Source: Dendrolimus kikuchii (Eukaryota > Arthropoda > Insecta > Lepidoptera > Lasiocampidae). From it: a stretch of DNA of 64,000 nt. The DNA is taken from positions 23,484,272 through 23,548,271 of the forward strand of contig CM034394.1 of the NCBI GenBank assembly GCA_019925095.2, written 5' to 3'. The translations under genes and the position numbers were made by a program. The notes below the pieces were generated by a model. The model made no database searches. It saw only the letters and a program-made list of their open reading frames with translations, and was not told the DNA's origin. Below, piece by piece: positions 59,455 through 64,000 of this stretch; position 1 is the stretch's first letter; each line of letters starts with the position of its first letter.

Positions 59455-60335
59455 CCAGTACATCATTCTTAAATGAAGCTCTAAACGCCTGGAAAATGGT
59501 CTGCCCTGGTGAAGACATTCCCACGATCCTGAATTCGCAACGATGCTGGGATGAATTTGTAGAGGATTAAATACAGAACTTTTAAATTCCGCTAACTCTA
59601 CAGGACGTGCTCGCATCCTTGCCGTTTCCCGCAAAGAGTCTGGTTTCTGGCTCCAAGCTATCCCCTCCCCAAAACATAGGAACATTAATGGATAATACTT
59701 CCTTTTCTTTGGCTATAAATCTGCGCTTGGGTTCTCGCATATGTGCACCACACACATGCGTCTGTGGAACAGAGGTAATCGGCCCGGGATACCACGGTCT
59801 TTCTTGCCGCCGCAGTGCCGGCAGATGGTCGCGCCACGCTGTCTTGAATGATGTCTTACGGAGGGCGCTTGCCACCGCTAACGTGCCGGCTTTATTGGAG
59901 TCGAACGGTATTGCACGTGACGATGGTAGGCGTCCGGACGGAATGACTCTAATTCCCTGGCAGCGTAGCAAGCCTTTGGTGTGGGATTCGACTTGCGTAG
60001 ACACGTTGGCCGCATCCCATTTACCAAACACGTCTAAATCGGCCGGTTCAGCGGCGGAAACAGCCGAATCACTCAAGCGACGCAAATATGCAACCCTCAG
60101 TGAGAGTTATATGTTTGTGCCGTTTGCTGTCGAGACGCTTGGACCGTGGGGTCCTGAGGCCATGAGCCTCTACCAAAATTTATCGAAACGACTCATTGAC
60201 TCTTCGGGTGATCAGAGGGCTGGTGCTTACCTCGGCCAACGGATCAGTATGGCGATCCAGCGAGGAAACGTAGCCAGCCTTCTGGGCACCTTACCCATAG
60301 AAGACGGTGATCTGGGCTCAGTATTCTACTTATAG
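59455..60335 (+). pseudogene. Retroelement-associated C-terminal domain, fragment 2 (most complete)
   Basis: The frame from ~59607 reads LINE-associated sequence: NIGTLMDNTSFSLAINLRLG, Cys/His region APHTCVCGTEVIGPGYHGLSC (quoted in parts: C.CG..v.G.GLSC), SAGRWSRHAVLNDVLRRAL, DGRRPDGMTLIPWQRSKPLV, FVPFAVETLGPWGPEAMSLY, and ends GTLPIEDGDLGSVFYL with stop at 60335. Upstream, 59455-59600 continues the protein in other frames (SFLNEALNAWKMVCPGEDIP, QRCWDEFVED; then GRARILAVSRKESGFWLQAI), with frameshifts near 59565 and 59667. The Cys/His motif followed by RPDG...VWD suggests a zinc-binding plus PD-(D/E)XK-like fold; this is unproven. No polymerase domain is left. Confidence 0.7.
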
Positions 60336-62066
60336 CCTTGAGGGACTATGAGTAGAATACAATACAAATAAGTTAAGTTTTCTTGCATTGTATAACATCT
60401 ATTAAATGGCTTTACCAAGAAACGTCATCAATATCAGCATTGCTTTGCCTTGTGTCATTTACCTATCTATCTGTATATCGCATTCAAGTTTTTGTATTGG
60501 CTGTATGTATATTATATATAAACTCATGGCCAGCATGCTAAGTATTTGTATTTTGATTTTTAAGGGGCTTAGTTCTTTTATCCCTAAAAATAACCGAGAA
60601 GCAGAATAAAATTATCAAGTGCATATGGCGTAACATTCCAAGTCAAAAACCTTGACGTGATAAACGCATTTACGTATCTAAGGCTTAAAATGTATTACCA
60701 AAGTATTTTGTGATTTAAAATCCCACGGAATATTCAAGAATTTTGGAACTCAAAAGCGTTGGGCCGATTGCACTGTGCTTCTGCTGGTTTTCCAGTGGTT
60801 CATTTCAACCTTTTTCGTGTCTGTTTTACCTCAAAAAGACCCAAAAATACTTAAAACTTTTTCCCTTAATTGTTAGATACAAATTAAGAAATTGGACGAG
60901 CGGGTCTGTTGCTTTTATTTCATTAGGCGGTCCCTTAACATCTGTTGCTCTCGAACTTGATGCTATTGTTTCAACTTTCGTCTACAACTGATTTCCTTGC
61001 AGCCGAGTACCCTTACAGTGACCCGAACCACAATCGATTCTAACGCGACGTCTTAAGGTTGCTATCTCCTTGACAATCTTTTAAGCAAACAGCAGTAGAA
61101 TGTCTCTAATTTGACAAGTTCCCGATACATTTCGTTAAAGTTTCTGTATTATAGCAGAATTTTGAAGGGTGTAAATAATATTTACATATGGACTTGTAAG
61201 TATGTTTTAAAAGTGAATTTGTTTGAATGTTGGTATAAACCTTTTGTATTCCTTAAATATAAATTACAATAAATGCGCAAATCTACGCAAGTGGGACCTC
61301 GAGAGAAAACTAAACAACAACATAAAATTTCTCTTATTTATTTGTTCTTGAAAACAAAACAATCAAAGGGGTTGCCTTCGAAATGCTATAAACTTCAAAA
61401 AATCGGGGACCATCCAAATCGGTACTTGTCTGCTGTCGACAATAAAATTCCAATAAATCTACGGAACAACGAATTTTATGTTCATGAAGTAATTTCCGTT
61501 TAACATGATAAAAATACATAACTTGATAACCTCCCAAAAATCAATAGACAATCTTATTGGGGAGTAACTATAAAATAAGTAAAATTTGCGCCTCACGCAA
61601 AAAGCCCGCAACATAAAATTTAACTAATTACACAGATCTGACCAGCCATGTTGTTATGTTGTTTTTATCTAGTATTTAAACGTAAATGTTACATTACATC
61701 ATTATTCTATTTATTAATATTATTAAGTAGGCATATTTCTAAAATTATTTTGTCTTTCTAAGATTCCGTTCCACTTTTGATTTACTAGTAAACTACAGAG
61801 TCTGTACGAGTCGGACTCATACTTAAAAATTCTCTTTAAAAAATACAACAGTTAAAAGTCGGCTCTTATGTTAACGTCCTGCTATCACTGCAAGAGCGAT
61901 TGAGCTCTGCTTTTTCCACGATATTTGTTGGCGCCACATATTTCCCAATTACCAATTGTGTCTTGGGTTTATAGCATCTTGCAACCCCCGTATGTTACCG
62001 CCGCACACTCGGCGCGTGACTTCAGTACGTTGCCAAACGCCACGCTCGTGTACTAGTATCGCATCC
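60336..62066. other. Non-coding DNA, nothing identified
   Basis: Several 60-80 codon frames are open (60406-60609, 60743-60991, 61273-61503), but none shows a domain, repeat match or convincing gene structure. Confidence 0.4.
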
Positions 62067-62077
62067 GCATAAATACA

Positions 62078-63036
62078 TACATACATATATAACTTCACGC
62101 CAGTTCCCTTGCGGGGTAGGCACGAACAACAGAGCGCCATTTAGGCCCATTCTTACACACCTCACTTGCTTCTTTGACATTCATAACTCTTGTCATGCAC
62201 GCTCGTCTGTTCTTAAGGCTCCTGACATCACCCTCCGCTAGTACACGATCAATTTGATCATGGAAGGTGTGTCGTGGCCTTCCACGACTTCTGCATCCAT
62301 CCACTTTTGCATTGTATATCTGTTTAGTTATTCTTTCATCATGCATTCTTTCCACATGCCCGAACCACCGGAGCATTCCTTTCCTTACCTTCACCCCGAC
62401 ACTTTCTTTCAGACCAACTCTCTTTCTTACTTCGGTATTACAAACGCGGTCCGCGAGCGTCACTCCGCAGATTTTGCGCAGTGCTCGCATCTCAACCGCG
62501 TTTACTCTACTTTCATGCTCTCTCTTCCATACCCAACTCTCGCTTCCATACGTGAGCGTCGGTACCAGCACCGCGTTATGTATGGCAAGCTGGGCCTTCT
62601 GGCTGAGGTTCTTAGCGCCAATAAGTTTACCTAACGCTCCATTCAAACTATTCCCCAAATTCACTCTTCTTTCTATATCAGCGGTGTACCTTCCATCCCT
62701 GCTAAAAGCACATCCAAGATATACAAACTCATTCACTTGCTCCAGCATAACATCATCGACCATTATCCTTGCATTCGTTCTGGTTTCTTCTCTTTCAAAC
62801 ACCATAACCTTTGTTTTCTTCGCATTCAAATGTAAGCCTCTCGCCTGACAGTCATCTTTCATTATTGTGACTAGTGTTTGCAATTCTGATGGCGATTTGG
62901 CTAAAAGCACGGCATCATCCGCATAAAGCAAGGTGCTTACAGCTAGATCACTCATCCGCACCCCAACATCCATCAATCTTATTCTCTGGAGACAATCGTC
63001 CAGGTATAGGATGAACAGCAAATCCGACAGCACGCA
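62078..63036 (-). pseudogene. RTE-like retrotransposon, C-terminal half of polymerase, 11-bp target duplication
   Basis: The longest of eight copies of this family. Element codons begin exactly at CVLSDLLFILYLDD (the conserved block before the catalytic site), then TLLYADDAVLLAKS with an intact YADD, LHLNAKKTKVMVFE, VYLGCAFSRDGRYTADIERR, TLTYGSESWVWKREHESRVN, and the shared C-terminus ending AYPARELA with stop at 62095. The endonuclease and first half of the polymerase are missing through 5' truncation. GCATAAATACA flanks it at 62067-62077 and 63037-63047. The 3' end is a short degenerate (TATG)n tail. The ~312-codon frame is uninterrupted, so the insertion is recent although the copy is inactive. 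Confidence 0.93.
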
Positions 63037-63047
63037 GCATAAATACA

Positions 63048-64000
63048 CATATTAGATATCGAAGATTTCCGCGTCCAGTAGTTAATTACTAGGACATTCG
63101 CCTCAACCATAAATAAACTTAAGTGATCAGTGTATCTGCGTCGCTTGCGCCCCGGGGCTCGTATAGGACTTTGCCACCTTTATCGCCACGTGAGAAAGCA
63201 ACGGCAGAACCCTGAACCAGGGCTGTCGTGGGCTGGTGGCTGACTGCGAGGTAAGTGCAAGGTTCTATATTCTACGGGCACCGGGTTCTTAAATGGGGAA
63301 TAAGGGATGGCCATACACTGAGCACATAACCCCCTACCCGCGGAGATTGCCTGATTGCGTCAACGATATTAATGATCGTAATTGTCAGTCCAATGTCTTG
63401 TTTTACAACGTCCAGTAATTTCTTTCTTGAGCGTCCGGAAGATCTAACTCCAGAGAGAACTATATCAAGGCATCTGCTACCAATGTACCATCAGACCCAT
63501 GGCCTTAAGCAACGTCAACATTTTTATCTTCATAACATGAAGTTTTTGTGACATATAAGAGAACTGTCCAAATGCTGGTTTTATTACATTTACCAATTTA
63601 TGATACCAAATTCAATAGACTAATGCTATTTTAACTCAGCAAACATATAACAAACATTCTCATTCCATTCTTAGATAGATTATTATTTGTCTAACTGTTC
63701 TTTATACAAGTCCATTTTGAACCTATAGTTTGACAAACCACTGCCAACGCAGACTTGATTAAATCCATGTTCAATAATTGTTTTAATGGCTAATTTCATG
63801 ACAACAAACGTACAATAAAATTATGTGCTTATAATCCCGTAAATGTCTAGTTAACCAAATAATCAAATAACAATAAAAACGTTACGACCGTATCGTTTTA
63901 TTACCACCACTTATTAGGATTACGATATGAGTGATAAACCCGGATTCTCTACATTTTGCGTGCTTCCTGACAATTACTTTTGTTATCAGAAGTTGTTATA
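63048..64000. other. Non-coding DNA, nothing identified
   Basis: 63130-63360 is GC-richer (GCGCCCCGGGGCTCG, CCCTGAACCAGGG mini-hairpin) and could be another retroelement untranslated region. The rest is AT-rich. No gene is supported. Confidence 0.35.

Overview
The window looks like transposon-dense, AT-rich nuclear DNA from an insect, most probably a moth or butterfly. Non-autonomous Helitrons with 5' TC and 3' CTAG ends, inserted between A and T, are abundant. Jockey-type LINEs, RTE-like LINE tails ending in (TATG)n, tRNA-derived SINEs and AT-rich filler make up most of the rest. I could not identify one convincing intact host gene. A short possible splice-donor exon near 12.08-12.25 kb (minus strand) is the only weak host-gene candidate. 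There is no rRNA, true tRNA gene, CRISPR array or bacterial feature.

Layout. 0-30 kb is a graveyard of short repeats. It holds five Helitron families (A-E), about 14 copies of a roughly 300-bp GC-rich repeat (called RepG here), truncated RTE-like retrotransposons, a decayed PIF/Harbinger element, a long-hairpin foldback family, two LTR-like segments, a tRNA-derived SINE, a 9-bp minisatellite and two 5'-truncated jockey copies. 30.5-34.4 kb is a nearly complete CR1-like LINE on the minus strand, with an intact 980-aa endonuclease/reverse transcriptase and the last ~46 codons of ORF1. 34.8-36.1 kb carries a LINE 3' end, a 22-bp minisatellite, a retroelement C-terminal-domain fragment and a tandem array of covarying hairpins. 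36.16-46.64 kb is the centrepiece: two two-ORF jockey-type LINEs of different subfamilies, head to head, each with an intact ORF2. The plus copy also has an intact ORF1 and a leader of about ten consecutive stem-loops. 46.6-64 kb returns to nested repeats: Helitrons, a second SINE type, a piggyBac-like MITE, an inverted LINE-fragment pair around AT microsatellites, and further retroelement fragments.

How it works together. In the full LINEs, ORF1 (zinc-knuckle nucleocapsid protein) binds element RNA, and ORF2 (AP-type endonuclease plus reverse transcriptase) nicks target DNA and primes reverse transcription from the RNA 3' end. The short copies are products of that machinery, and target-site duplications can be read directly around several. 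Helitrons, piggyBac-like, Harbinger-like and foldback elements here carry no functional transposase and would depend on proteins encoded elsewhere. Nested insertions with readable empty sites give a relative chronology: Helitron A into Helitron C, a jockey copy into an RT fragment, and a MITE into RepG.

Most candidate novelty is in RNA or DNA structure, not in new protein genes: the hairpin-array leader, a 3'-UTR stem with compensatory changes, the tandem covarying hairpins, and long foldback elements that could give double-stranded RNA. All family assignments come from motif recognition by eye, without database searches.
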